Counted from the stretch's first letter, positions 20,007-30,914 are shown. The stretch is DNA of 64,000 nt from Typha latifolia (GCA_019914945.1 CM034103.1:9424001-9488000), one strand, 5' to 3'. Program-made: numbers and translations. The notes: generated from the letters alone by a model not told the origin.

Positions 20007-21442
20007 GTGTTGCTCCTCAGCTTCTTCTCCTTGATGTCCAACACATCTGCACCTTCAGCTGCAAACTCATCCTCAACTTCCTCCAATCCATCGATTAGCA
20101 TCACCGATCCCATCGGTTTAGCGCAGCGATGCCCGGGTACGAACTTCTCATCACAACGGAAGCATAGACCTTTGGCCCTTCGTTCCTCCACTTGGGCAGG
20201 TGTGAGTGCTCGTCCCGGACCTCTAGGTGCGTACTTCACATCTTGGGATGGCTTCAAGGGTGCTCGAGGAGGTACCACTGCAGCAACAACTCTTGGTACT
20301 CCGGTGATGTTTCCTGCCGCTATGGTTGGTCGAGCTTGATTGCGGCTTCCTTGGCTCGTCCAACTCTATTTTAGGTGTATCTTCATGACCCTATGTTTGT
20401 CTTCCATAAGCACCGCATCTTCGAAGGCCTCCTTTAAGGTTCTAGGCCTTAAAGCCCTCACATTGGCTTGTATGTCACCCCGCAGCCCGGAGATGAAGGT
20501 GCTGCGAAGTTGCTGATCCGTCCATGGTGGATGACATCGGCTACTAATCCTCTCAAATTCTTCTTAGTATGACCCAACCGTGGTCTTCTGTACCGTCTTT
20601 CAGAGGATAGTATCAAAGTCTTCATACCCCGATGCTCCAAATCGTCGTGTGATATCGGCGCAAAATTCAGCCCAAGTTTCGATGGCCTCAATGGCATTGG
20701 CTGCTCAAAACCAATGAAGCGCCGCATCCTCAAGGTGGAAGCCCGCAAGCGTCACCTTGTATTCTTCCGCCGTACCCTGGTATGCAAAGAATTGCTCTGC
20801 CCTATACAACCAATCGATCGAATCGCCACCTTTGAACTTGGGGAATTCGAGACGCACGACTTGTCCACGTATGCCGTTGTCTCGTTCTGTATCATGTCCA
20901 ACTCCTTGTCTAACTGGGGGAGGATGCACCATGAAGGGTTGATGATCCCTCCTTCGGTTTAGATTAACTCGCCGTGGTTCCGGATCGTATTGGCCCGCCC
21001 ACTGATCTTGATCTCCAAGGTGGTCTCCATGGTGGTTCATTCGTCGGATGGGTTCACCTGCAACTGGACCTGGTGTAACCATTCTTGCTTGCCTCTGCCC
21101 ATAGGGTGGTGGTAGCAGCGACTCTTGTGGTTGCAAAGGCTGAACCGATGGCGGTGGGTTCAAGTGGGTGGACTCGCGTTGTGGGATCGATGGTGCGTTC
21201 CCGTTCGACATTGCTTCTCTTGTCGCGCGGATTTCCCGCATCATCTCCATCATCATCTGATTGTTGATGGCCATCTGCTCTAAAAGAGACCCCAACACGG
21301 CTTGAACGCTAGGTCCTTCCGCATTCCGATTAGATTGGGTAGTTCCGCAGGTGGAAGTCCCCGCAATCGTTTCTCCCTCCTCTATTGGGAGAATCTCTTC
21401 TTCATCATCTCGCCGTGCAGCCATGGATCTGGTGGTCGTCAT
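19994..21442 (-). pseudogene. gag: Gag of A3
   Basis: Starts at the ATG 21442-21440 (MTTTRSMAARRDDEEE), just after the PBS. The N-terminal region and Retrotrans_gag core are open to 20705 ('FPKFKGGDSIDWLYRAEQFF', 'LEDAALHWF'), where a CGA codon has become TGA. Beyond it are a frameshift near 20610 and then a clean stretch 20278-19994 with the zinc knuckle CFRCDEKFVPGHRC. It lacks the one-base deletion seen in the 4894 copy, which shows that the two copies decayed separately. Confidence 0.8.
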
Positions 21443-21466
21443 TGGAAGCGCTTGTCTGAGGAACGG

Positions 21467-21480
21467 TGGCTCTGATACCA
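21467..21480 (-). other. PBS of A3
   Basis: TGGCTCTGATACCA on the plus strand is the reverse complement of the initiator Met-tRNA PBS. A second copy, 42 bp further into the LTR, ends at 21522. Confidence 0.8.
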
Positions 21481-21483
21481 GCT

Positions 21484-22462
21484 TGATACGATCACACCTC
21501 TGGCTATGGAGCTCTGATACCAGCTTGATATGATCTCGCCTTTTTGGTGAAGGGTCGATCTCTTCCAATTCTTGATCTGGACTAGATCTGGCACGGAACT
21601 TTGAAATAAGATCCTGAAATATACCTCCATCGGATCGACGTGAAACTCTGATATGTTGTAGCCCCAGAAAAGAGCTTTCCAACAAATCTAGTTGCAGGCG
21701 AATCGAATGTGGGGATCTTGAGATATCGTCTGATTTGTGGACAAAGGTTAGATGGTCTGTTTTGGATCCGTGGATGAAGGCACGTGATCCTAGGTAATGG
21801 TGGTTGAAGGTTGACCGGCGTTAATGTGGTGGCACCGATGAAAAGTGATGGTGGAAGGGTTGTGGTTGATGGAAGGATTAGGGCAAGTGTTGGATAGATT
21901 GGACGAAGGGGGAGAAGAGGGCCACCCCTAATGGACTAGGGTGATTAGCCGGACAAGGGAGGTTAGAAGCGGCGTCGCCGGGGATTGAGAGAATGGGAGC
22001 GAAGAAGACGAAGGAGGCAAGGCAAAACTCAATCTCAATATTCAATAATCAATTTGGTTGCCTACCACATCCTTTTATAGGCTGACCAACAACTCAAATT
22101 AACCCTAAAAACACAATTTTCGTCGATCGCGTTCGAACTCGCCCGACCGCGTTCGAACGCACCGAGTTCGCTCTTCTGGATTTGCGAATGTGATGCAGGC
22201 GTTGGAACGTGCGATTGAACGCGCCTGTCGGTATTTGCGAACGCGATGCAGGCGTTCACAGTGCGTTCGAACGCATAGTACATTCTCTTTACCACGTTCA
22301 CAACCCCGTTCACAAACCGCGTTCGAACTCACTCCACCCGCGTTCGAACGCGACTTACAGAAAACTTATTTTAATGGAAATTAAATACTAAAACATGAAA
22401 TAAAAACACTCCTAAAGTGAATCCATGCTCGAGACGACGTCGATGAAGTCCGAATCGTATTA
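21484..22462 (-). repeat. A3 5' LTR
   Basis: Inner end TGATACG at 21484, outer end 'cgaatcgtatta' at 22462 (terminal TG changed to TA in the element's own orientation). The palindrome array is at about 22125-22355 and the reverse TATA box near 22074. It has one internal PBS unit, one fewer than the 3' LTR. Confidence 0.85.
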
Positions 22463-22706
22463 GAACTGGAGATCATGAGGTTGTTGGATTAGTTCTATCG
22501 GTGCCATTGGAGGAGACAGATATTATAGAGCCAATTCGTGTACTTGCTAGGCGCCGACGACATCATGGTACCAGATTAGAGATGAAGGTTCTAGTTGAGT
22601 GGCTTGGCAAGCCATCCGATGAGGAGACATGGGGGTTGGAAATGACATCTTATAGCGTTTCCCTGACTTTACATCTTGAGAACAAGGTGAGGGAAGCCTG
22701 TTGGGC
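22463..22706 (+). pseudogene. pol: Chromodomain region, right part (element H)
   Basis: Continues the integrase end from 18368. The readable block 'EPIRVLARRRRHHGTRLEMKVLVEWLGKPSDEETWGLE' is a chromodomain-like tail, as in chromoviruses, which use it to target chromatin. The frame lacks the usual stop and runs on into the LTR at 22707. Confidence 0.75.
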
Positions 22707-23543
22707 TGATACACCTAGTTAGAGTACTTTCTTATTGCATTAGTTATTTGTTTTTATTTAAATAAATTTTCTATAGTTGCATTCGAATGCAGAAGAAGAC
22801 GCGTTCGAATGTCTTTTCGAATGACTGCAACAAGTTCGCAAAAACAAAGAACGCAAAATGCGCGTTCGAATGTGGTCGAATGCGTTCAAACGTGTGTAGC
22901 AGGTTCATATCGACAAAGAACGCTTTTTGTGCGTTCGAATGTAGTCTGGCACGTTCGAATGCGATCGGCGAGAGTCTAATAGAATTAGGGTTAATAATTG
23001 TTATTTTGGCTTATTGGCTAGCCTCTATAAAGGTGTGGATGGTAGCCAAAATCATAATGCTTATGGAATATTAGTTTCTTGCCTCTATCATCTCTCTAAT
23101 CTCTCTACCCTAATCTCCCTCCTCCCTCTTTAGCAACCAACCACATCTATCATTGGCAAGGTCTCTCCAAACTTTTAATCTCCCTTGTCTATCAAGTCCT
23201 CCCTCATTCTTGGGATCTCAACCACTTTTTTTTCCTTTCGTCTTTATCCCTTAAATAATATCAACCATCCACCCTCATCTCCCCTATCATACATAACCCT
23301 AACATCCACTCCACACGTCACCACCACTATCATCCACACTATATCGTACTTTTGTCTCAGTTATCGTTCGAATCAGCGTAGGAAGTAAATAAAAATATAG
23401 ATCAGGGAGTTTATGGATCGATCCCACTTGGTTTTATTATTTTCTAACTACTAGAAAATATTTGGTGAATATTTTCCTTCGGTTGCGCGGACTACTTTCT
23501 GCAATAAATTCAGATCCTGAATGAATTATTCCGTAACGTATCA
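22707..23543 (+). repeat. Family B LTR
   Basis: Starts TGATACACCTAG and ends CCGTAACGTATCA. Palindrome module at about 22770-22965; TATA box 'cctctataaag' near 23023; CT-rich leader after it. It sits right after the chromodomain tail as a 3' LTR, and is followed by integrase zinc-finger sequence of another copy. Confidence 0.75.
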
Positions 23544-23785
23544 GAGTGCCCGTGAATCCATCATTGTGGTCCAAACTACTGGAACACTTCCATAACACCC
23601 CTGAAGTAGGTCATGAAGGTGTTCTAAGAACTTACAAGAGGCTATCTTATAGTTGTACTTGGGCCGAAATGAAGAAGGATGTCAAGACACACGTGAGGGT
23701 TTGCGAGACGTGTCAAACGGAGACCTTGAAGCCCGCTGGACTTCTACAACCCTTGTCGGTATCAGATCTTGTTTGGGAGGATATC
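23544..23785 (+). pseudogene. pol: Integrase zinc-binding domain remnant
   Basis: An open stretch with 'LLEHFHNTPEVGHEGVLRTY' and 'VRVCETCQ' gives the H-x-H...C-x2-C zinc-binding (H2C2) domain that precedes the integrase core, then 'LKPAGLLQPLSVSDLVWEDI' and a stop. The catalytic core is missing because a reverse B LTR starts at 23786. Confidence 0.75.
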
Positions 23786-24507
23786 TGAATAGGGGCTACG
23801 AACGATCCCTTCAAGATCTGGATTGATTATAGAAAACAGTCTACACAACTGAGGAAAAATATTCACCAAATATTATCCCATAGTCATAAAATTATAAAAC
23901 TAAGTTTGGTCGATCCATAATCTCCTTATCTATGTTTTCTATATTTATTCCCTTCATATTCGTAGTACAAATAGGAGAAAAATATGATAGAATGGGTATG
24001 AAGGTGGTGGTGCTGGGTAGAGTTGATGTAGTTTAAGGGATAAAGATGAAGGGCAAGAAGTGGTCGAGATCCCAAGGAAGAGTGAGAACTCAACAGACAA
24101 GGGAGATTAGAACTTAGGGGAGACCTTGCCAATGGAAGAGGTGACTAGTTAGTGAAGAGAGAGAAGGGAGATTAGGGTAGAGAGACTAGAGAGAGAGTAG
24201 AGAGGCAAGAAATCAAATTTCATTAAGCATTATGATTTTGGCTGTCATCCGCACCTTTATAGAGGCTAGCCAACAAGCTAGAATAGCAATTATTAACCCT
24301 AATTTTAGTGGACTCCCACCGATCGCGTTCGAACGCACCTGGACCGTCTTTGTTGATGCGAACCGAATGCAGACGTTCGAACGTGCTCGACCGCAGTCGA
24401 ATGCACATTTTGCGTTCTCTATTTTTGCCAACCTGATGTAGGCGCTCACAAAAGTGTTCGAACGCGACTTATAGAAAATTTATTTTAATAAAAACAAATA
24501 ACTATTA
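23786..24507 (-). repeat. Family B LTR, reverse, U3 end truncated
   Basis: Starts 'tgaataggggctac' (reverse of the B LTR 3' end) and includes the 'ggaaaaatattcacc' tract, a reverse TATA box near 24252 and the palindrome module at about 24320-24470. It is cut at about 24507 and joined to integrase sequence in the same orientation. Confidence 0.7.
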
Positions 24508-24695
24508 ATGTCAAACTCCTGCTCTCGATGGCTGCGGTCATAAACTTGCTTCATGCGGTTTTGAGCAAGTGTAAGATGGGCACGCAACCTCCTCAATGTG
24601 GCGTCTCTATTCATAAAAGCTAAGTCCACCTCTGTCTGATCTGAGATGCCATTAGGTCATAAGCGTGTAATGTCGGAGCTGTGCACCCATACACC
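24508..24695 (-). pseudogene. pol: Integrase C-terminal remnant
   Basis: Minus-strand reading gives 'FMNRDATLRRLRAHLTLAQNRMKQVYDRSHREQEFD', the helix after the integrase core in Ty3 elements. No other domain is left. Confidence 0.7.
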
Positions 24696-25585
24696 TAATG
24701 CGAACTGGGTCAGATCAGATCATATCAAAGGGAGATTAGGCTCAATGGATTGAGTCTAATTATCTTATTTGGTTATTTGGTTTAGTTAGAGTCCTAGTAG
24801 GTTATGATTTTATTTAATTAGCTAAATCCATCTCTGGAAAATTTTGAGAAAATATTCATAGAATATTCTACGCATATCTAAATAATATTAAAAGATTTGG
24901 ATAAGATCACCAACCTCCAGATCTACAACTTTTATATTCATGACTTCTCCAGATTCAGAATCTATCTGTGTCAAAACGAAAGTTTAATCTGAGAGTTAAT
25001 CCTAGAAGATAAGGAAGATTGGTTTAGTTGGTTTGTTAGGGTTTTAACTTAGTTGTTGATTTGTTAGGATTTGTTAGAGTTGTTCAATTTAGTTGATGAG
25101 TCCCTAAGGTGAGCCTCTATATATATGTGGAGAAAACCCTAATTAGAGTAGGATGAAGATGATGATATTGGAATTGGCTTTGGCCTTTATCTCCTTCTCT
25201 ACTTGTCTCTAGCCATTGGCGCCCTTTCCCACCTCTCTTCTTCTACCACCCAAGTATTTCGTCGGCCTCTTCCAGCTTCTAACCTCCCTCTTCTACAACA
25301 ACTTCTCCCCTTTCATACCAAAAACTAAACCTAGCATCTATTTAGCCATTGGGGGACTATCAAGCTAGGATCTAATTGACCTTTGGCCACTGTTTGGTCA
25401 ATATCTTGAGATGTAACTGTCCGAATTCTATGATCTTAGATTCATTAGAAATCTCTCTTGAAGAGAAACAACATATCCGAAATTTCGGAGGATCCGATGA
25501 TTAGATTGAACACAGATTCTCTTAGAAGTTACGTGCCTCATTTAGCCCAAAACCGTTTCGGATCAGATTAGGCTGGTTTGTAACA
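24696..25585 (+). repeat. Family I LTR, unit 1
   Basis: Starts TAATGCGAACT (TGATGCGAACC in the second copy at 27131) and ends near 'tttgtaacaaca'. TATA-like 'ctatatatatg' near 25113. It has no GTTCGAAC palindromes, unlike the A-E families. The following sequence is a reversed integrase fragment, not a PBS. Confidence 0.65.
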
Positions 25586-26034
25586 ACACCACATCAAGTG
25601 GAGTCATGCCAATACTGCTGTGATGGGCAGTGTTGTAAGACCACTCTACCCATGGTAAAACTCTAACCACATCTCGGCATCTCTCTAACATTGCACCGCA
25701 AATACTACTCAATGCCTTTATTGACCACATCGGTTTGATCGTCCGTCTTTGGATGGTAAGCCGAACTGAAGTTCAATCGAGTCTCCTGCAATACGAAAAA
25801 ATCTATCCAAACGTCGCTAACAAAAACACGATCATGATTAGAGACAATCGTGCGTGGCATGCTATGCAACTGAGCAATATCTCTAACAAAAATTTTAGCC
25901 AGTGACTTAGCTGAAAATGGATGTGATAATGCAAAAAAGTGCACATACTTGCTCAACTTGTCAACCACTACAAAAATAATGGAATAACCACATACCAGCA
26001 GAAGACCTTCTATGAAATATATATAAATGTCTAC
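25586..26034 (-). pseudogene. pol: Reversed integrase fragment, unit 1
   Basis: Encodes 'VVDKLSKYVHFFALSHPFSAKSLAKIFVRDIAQLHSMP', then 'VSNHDRVFVSDVWIDFF' and 'NFSSAYHPKTDDQTDVVN'. The second catalytic Asp (usually S-D-R-D) is Asn and the Glu is Asp, so the triad is broken. The same fragment with the same junctions recurs at 27987-28440. Confidence 0.75.
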
Positions 26035-26281
26035 TCAACTTCTCCCCCTTCTCACCAAGAACTAAACCTAGCATTCATCTAGCCATTGGAGGGCTATCAA
26101 GCGAGGATATAATGACCTTCAGCCACTATTTAGTTGATATCTTGAAATCTAACCGTCCGAATTCCATGATCTTGGATTCATTGGAAATTTCTCTCCAAGA
26201 GCAACAAAGTATTCAAAATTCTAGAGGATCTGGTGGTTAGATTGTATGCAGATTTCTTTAGAATTTACGTGTTTCATAACA
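26035..26281 (+). repeat. Family I LTR, 5' truncated, unit 1
   Basis: Only the last 245 bp of the I LTR ('acttctcccccttc' to 'tttcataaca'). It is directly followed by a PBS (TAGTATCAAAGCC, 26284-26296, three differences from the tRNA-iMet site) and Gag, so it is what remains of a 5' LTR. Confidence 0.7.
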
Positions 26282-26319
26282 ACTAGTATCAAAGCCAACC
26301 GAACCTCAGACCTCTATTA

Positions 26320-26880
26320 ATGGTGGAAACAAGGAAGATGACATCAATAAGGAGACCAATAGAGAGCACACCGACAAGGGAAGACTCAACCCACGATAAC
26401 CCTAACCATGAGGCCAATTTCTTTGGAGTGACCACAGCAGGACCGAGTCAACCAACATCTAGGGGTATGAATATGGGCTTGGCGGATGAACTTAGAGGCA
26501 TGTTCCAAACATTGCTGTATAGATTTGACGCAATTCAAAAGGATCACAATGATTTCAAGGAAAATTTCATGAACCGATCAACTTCTTCATCGCCTCGATG
26601 ACGATCGGTGCCTGACGAAGGACCATGGAGGTATACATCACCATCAAAGGAGACCTTGCTGCCCACACCGGAAGCTAGAAATTCCAAAGCGGTCGTCATC
26701 CATCACCAATCGCCACCCAAGCCATTGATTGAGGGCATTGAAGCTTTGAAAAATATCGAGGATCCGATACCTCGACGGCTCGATCCTATGGTCATGGTTG
26801 CCCATCAAGTTTCTTACAGATCTAAAGGACAACCTCCTCAGCCCATAGGCAATGTGCCAATGCCTAAACAAATCAGTCCT
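26320..26880 (+). pseudogene. gag: Gag N-terminus with diverged linker (family I, unit 1)
   Basis: Starts with MVETRKMTSIRRPIESTPTREDSTHDNPN, equal to the B/K Gag start, up to 'SSSPR' where a TGA (CGA in unit 2) stops it at 26601. Past the stop the same frame stays open through a linker 'PWRYTSPSKETLLPTPEARN...IEGIEALKNIEDPIP' that is not found in the other Gag copies. The Retrotrans_gag core and zinc knuckle are missing. Confidence 0.7.
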
Positions 26881-27130
26881 TGCACGAGGCCTAGACTAGA
26901 CTCGAGCGTACATTGGATTGTGGGTGAGTTAAATCTTAGCCTTAGACTAATTGGTCGAGCACAAATCAGCAGGCTAAATTGTGTTACACTTGGCCAAGCA
27001 ATGGCCTCCTCCACAAGTCTTACGCTCTTGGACTCGGCTCGGATGTTGGTGGGAACACTTCAGCAAATATGGAAGGTTTGGAAACCACCATGGATACGTT
27101 GAGGACAAAGTGGTCGGAAGCATGGCGGAT
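26881..27130 (+). other. Unrecognised internal segment of family I element
   Basis: Fills the space between the Gag linker and the 3' LTR. It ends with 'ttgaggacaaagtggtcgg' plus 'aagcatggcgg', the tract that precedes LTRs throughout this window, so the end is an element 3' end with its polypurine tract. The middle (26885-27090) matches no domain that I know. Confidence 0.45.
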
Positions 27131-27986
27131 TGATGCGAACCAGGTCAGATCGGATCACATCAAAGGAAGATTAGGCTCAATGGATTGAGGCTAATTATCT
27201 TATTTGGTTATTTGGTTTACTTAGAGTCTTAGTAGGTTAGGATTTTATTTAATTAGCTAAATACAGTTCTACGCAGTTTTAGAAAAATATTCGTAGAATA
27301 TTGTACCATATCCAAATAATATCAAAATAGTTGGATAAGATCGCCAACCTCTAGATCATTTGGAATCTATCTGTGACAAAATGAAAGTTTAAACTCAGAG
27401 TTAATCCGAGAAGATAAGGAAAACTAGTTTAGTTGGTTTGCTAGGATTTTAACTTAGTTGTTGATTTGTTAGGATTTTTTAGAGTTGTTTAATTTAGTTG
27501 ATGAGTCCCGAGGTGAGCTTCTATATATATGTGGAGGAAATACTAATTGGAGTAGGATGATGATGATGATATTGGAATTGGCTTTGACCTTTATCTCCTC
27601 CTCTACTTGTCTCTAGCCATTGTCGCCCTCTCTCACCTCCCTTCTTCCACCGCCCAAGTCTTTGGTCGGCCTCTTCCAACTTCTAACCTCCCTCTTCTAC
27701 AACTTCTCCCCTTCCACACCAAGAACTAAACCTAGTATCCATCTAGCCGTTAGAGGGCTATCAAGCTAGGATCTAATTGACCTTCGGCCACTCTTTGGTC
27801 GATATCTTAAGATCTAACTGTCCAAATTTCGTGCTCTTAGATTCGTTGGAAAGTTCTCTCCAAGAGAAACAACATATCCAAAATTTCAGAGGATCCGATG
27901 GTTAGATTATTCGCAAATTCCCTTGGAAGTTACGTGCCTCATCAAGCCCAGAACAGTTGAGGATCAGATTAGGCTGATTCATAACA
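27131..27986 (+). repeat. Family I LTR, unit 2
   Basis: Starts TGATGCGAACCAGG and is otherwise like the LTR at 24696-25585 over its whole length. It serves both as 3' LTR of the gag-bearing remnant before it and as the first part of the second tandem unit. Confidence 0.7.
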
Positions 27987-28440
27987 ACACAACATCAAAT
28001 TGAGTCATGCCAATACTGCTGTGGTGGGCAGTGTTGTAAGACTACTCCACCCATGGTAAGAACTCTAACCATCATCTTGGCATCTCTCTAACAAAGCACT
28101 GCAAATACTATTTAATGCCTCGATTGACCACCTCGGTTTGGCCGTCCGTCTGTGGATGATAAGTCAAACTGAAGTTCAATCGAGTCTCCTGCAATGCAAA
28201 AAAAATCTATCCAAACGTCGCTCACAAAAACACGATCACAATTAGAGACAATCGTGCGTGGCATGCCATGCCATGCAACCGAGCAACATCTCTAACAAAT
28301 ATTTTAGCCACTGACTTAGCTGAAAATGGATGTGACAATGTAAAAACGTGCACATACTTGCTCAACCTGTAAACCACTACAAAAATAACGGAATGACCAT
28401 GTACTAGCATAAGACCCTCTATGAAATCCATAGAAATGTC
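27987..28440 (-). pseudogene. pol: Reversed integrase fragment, unit 2
   Basis: Copy of 25586-26034 with the same borders. Reads 'MDFIEGLMLVHGHSVIFVVVYRLSKYVHVFTLSHPFSAKSVAKIFVRDVARLHG'. A short duplication 'catgccatgcca' near 28260 shifts the frame. It keeps the first Asp (MDFIEG) region that is poorly kept in unit 1. Confidence 0.75.
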
Positions 28441-28730
28441 TTCTCAACTTCTCCCCCTTCACACGAAAAACTAAACCTAGCATCCATCTAGCCATTGGAA
28501 GGCTATCAAGCTAGGATCTAATTGACCTTCAACCACTGTTTGGTCAATATCTTGAGATCTGTACGTTCAAATTCCATGATCTTGATTTGTTGGAAAGATC
28601 TCTCCAAGAGAAACAACATATCCAAATTTCTAGAGGATCTGTTGGTTAGATTTTTTGCAAATTCCCTTGGAATTTATGTACTTCATTGAGTCTAGAACCA
28701 TTGCGGATCAAATTAGGTTGGTTCGTAATA
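28441..28730 (+). repeat. Family I LTR, 5' truncated, unit 2
   Basis: Same truncation point as 26035-26281. Followed by a well kept PBS, TGGTATCAGAGC, at 28733-28744. Confidence 0.7.
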
Positions 28731-28768
28731 ACTGGTATCAGAGCTAGGCGAACCTCAGACCTCTATTA

Positions 28769-29315
28769 ATGGTGGAAACAAGGAAGATGACATCAACAAG
28801 GATACCAATAGAGAGCACACTGACAAGGGAAGACTCAACCGACGATAACTCAAACCGTAAGGCTGATTCCTTTGGAGCGACCAAGGCAAGACCGAGTTAA
28901 CCAACATCTAGGGGTGTGAATATGGGCTTGGTGGATGAACTTAGGGGAATGCTTCAAATATTGTTGTATAGATTTGACGCAATGCAAAAGGATCACGAAG
29001 ATTTCAAGGAATATGTCATGAACTGATCGACTTTGTCATCTCCTCGACGACGATCAGTGCCTGACCAAGTACCATCGAGGTATACATCACCATCAAAGGA
29101 GACCTTGCTGCCCACACCGACAGCTAGGAATCCTAAAGCGGTCATCATCAATCACCAATCGCCACCCGAGCCATTGATTGAGGGCATTGAGACTTTCAAA
29201 AATATCGAGGATCCGATACCTCGACAGCCCGATCCTATGGTCATGGCTGCCCATCAAGTTTCTTACCAATCTAAAGGACAACCTCCTCGACCCATAAGCA
29301 ATATGCCAAAGCCTA
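28769..29315 (+). pseudogene. gag: Gag N-terminus with diverged linker (family I, unit 2)
   Basis: MVETRKMTSTRIPIESTLTRED start at 28769. Stops interrupt it near 28898 and 29023, but the linker ('RYTSPSKETLLPTPTARN...NIEDPIPRQPDP') is open and in the same frame. It ends at about 29315, where a minus-strand protease begins. Confidence 0.65.
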
Positions 29316-29480
29316 AACAGATCAACTTCCTCACTAACTTCCTCACTAACCAAAAGTCTAGAAAGTTGTGTGTACTCCTGGAATCGATGAGAATGTGCAC
29401 ACAATGCTTTCTAACGAGTCCATCCACCTGTAATGTCGTCGGCGCGGAAGTACCCGAATATGCATGCATTGTTATTTCAG
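29316..29480 (-). pseudogene. pol: Aspartic protease remnant (element L3)
   Basis: Reads 'MHAYSGTSAPTTLQVDGLVRKHCVHILIDSRSTHNFLD' on the minus strand. The active site D-S-G has become D-S-R, so it is inactive. A short duplication (about 29325-29345, 'cttcctcactaa' twice) and the junction with the family I unit follow. Confidence 0.7.
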
Positions 29481-30891
29481 CTTAGATATTTTCCTCTGCA
29501 CCCTCCTCTACGGCCTCCTGATGGACCTCCTCTAAACACTCTCCATCACCAACAACCTCATCATCTTCCTCGATACCGTAGATGAGCATCACACTCCCAA
29601 TCAGTTTGGAACATCGATGGCCGAGGGTGAAACATTCATCGCATCGAAAGAAAAAGTCCTTCGCTTTTCGCTCCTCCACCTAGGCAGGTGTGAGAGTTCG
29701 AACTGGGGGGGGGGGGAGGGTCTTGTGCCTCCTCTAACGTCAGAAGAGGGTCTCAAGGGTGGTCATGCTCTAGTACTAGCAGCTGCTGTTTTTGAATCTA
29801 TTTTTTAATCCGTAGAATTTCCGACGAGCGTTCTAGGCGCAAACCGTCCATCTCGGTTGCCCCAACTTGCTTTTGCTGCCATCTTGAGAGCCTTGTATTT
29901 TGCTCCATTCTCACGGCCTCCTCAAGAGTGGCAGGACAAAGAGCACGAACATCCGCTTGGATCTCCTCCCGCAGCCCTAAAATGAATATGCTCATCAATG
30001 TCGGTTCGGGCCTAGGTGGCTCGCAACGACTACTACCTATTTCAAATTCTGCTTAGTACTCCAATACGGTTGTCCTCTAAACCATCTTGCTTAATGTGGC
30101 AACATAATCTTCATACATCGCTATCCCTAATCTGCGTGTAATTCTCTAACAAAAGTCAACCCAACCGGTAAATCCTCCACCACGAATAGTCGATCAATAC
30201 AAATACAATGCCATTCCTTGGAGGTGAAAGCTTGCCATTTGGACCTTTGCGTCCTCCGCTGTCCCTTTACAATCAAAGTATTGTTCCACTTGAAGCACCC
30301 AATCCATTGGATCACCGCCTTAGAATTTTGGAAAGTCCAAACTTGCGGTTCTCCCCTAAATAGAATTGTTGGGTTCGTGAAAGATCACCACCTCCGAAGG
30401 GATCAACATCATTCTCTAAGTGTCAATCCTCTTCATTGATGAAGCGCACCGGTGCCACAGACCTCTCGGGTTCCACCACCGACAATTTTGGGTTGTGTAT
30501 CGAAGGTGGGGATGATGTGTAGGAATAGGTAAAAGAAGATTATTGACATTAACATATCGTACCTAGACCTGTGGGATATCGGTTCGGTGTGGTCCCACCG
30601 CTGGTCATTCTTGAGGCACCGATCTTCATCAAGGAGATGACGAAGTTGATTAGTTCATGATATATTCCTTTAAAGCATTGCGTCAACCCTATGCAGCAAT
30701 ACTTGGAACATGCCCCTAAGTTCATCCACTAAGCTTATGTTCACACCCATGGACGTTGGTTGACTCGATCCTACCGTGGTTGCCCCAAGAGAATCGGTCT
30801 CTCGGTTAGGATTATCGTGGATTGAGTCTTCCCTTTTCAGTGTGCTCTCTATTGATCTACTTGTTGATGTCATCTTCCTTGTTTCCACCAT
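29481..30891 (-). pseudogene. gag: Gag remnant (element L3)
   Basis: Start ATG at 30891-30889 (MVETRKMTSTSRSIEST). The N-terminal frame breaks at 30670. Core fragments follow ('YCIDRLFVVEDL'-like at 30127-30315 in a shifted frame, 'MSIFILGLREEIQADVRALCP' near 29990), then the zinc knuckle FFRCDECFTLGHRC near 29625. A run of eleven G at 29706-29716 lies between core and knuckle; a comparable G-run is at the same place in the copy near 51310. Confidence 0.75.
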
Positions 30892-30914
30892 TAATGGAGG
30901 TCTAAGGTTAATCA

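Larger units (their letters stand above)
18369..22462 (-). mobile_element. Family A deletion derivative (A3) with perfect TSD
   Basis: Complete insertion on the minus strand: 5' LTR 21484-22462, PBS 21467-21480, Gag and protease, short RNase H/chromodomain tail, 3' LTR 18369-18974. GAACT flanks both ends (18364-18368 and 22463-22467). RT, most of RNase H and all of integrase are missing, so it must have moved with proteins supplied by another element, or lost them after insertion. The 3' LTR lacks about 400 bp of its R-U5 part compared with the 5' LTR. Confidence 0.9.

Noticed and set aside
16809..22706. Endogenous pararetrovirus (caulimovirus), since the PBS is of tRNA-Met type.
   Set aside because: LTRs, TSDs, integrase and chromodomain remnants show Ty3 retrotransposons; no movement protein or caulimovirus coat motif is seen.
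26644..26871. Minus-strand open frame opposite the family I linker, also open at 29093-29404.
   Set aside because: Both strands are open in both units, but the plus frame is in register with Gag, so the minus frame is taken as a shadow.
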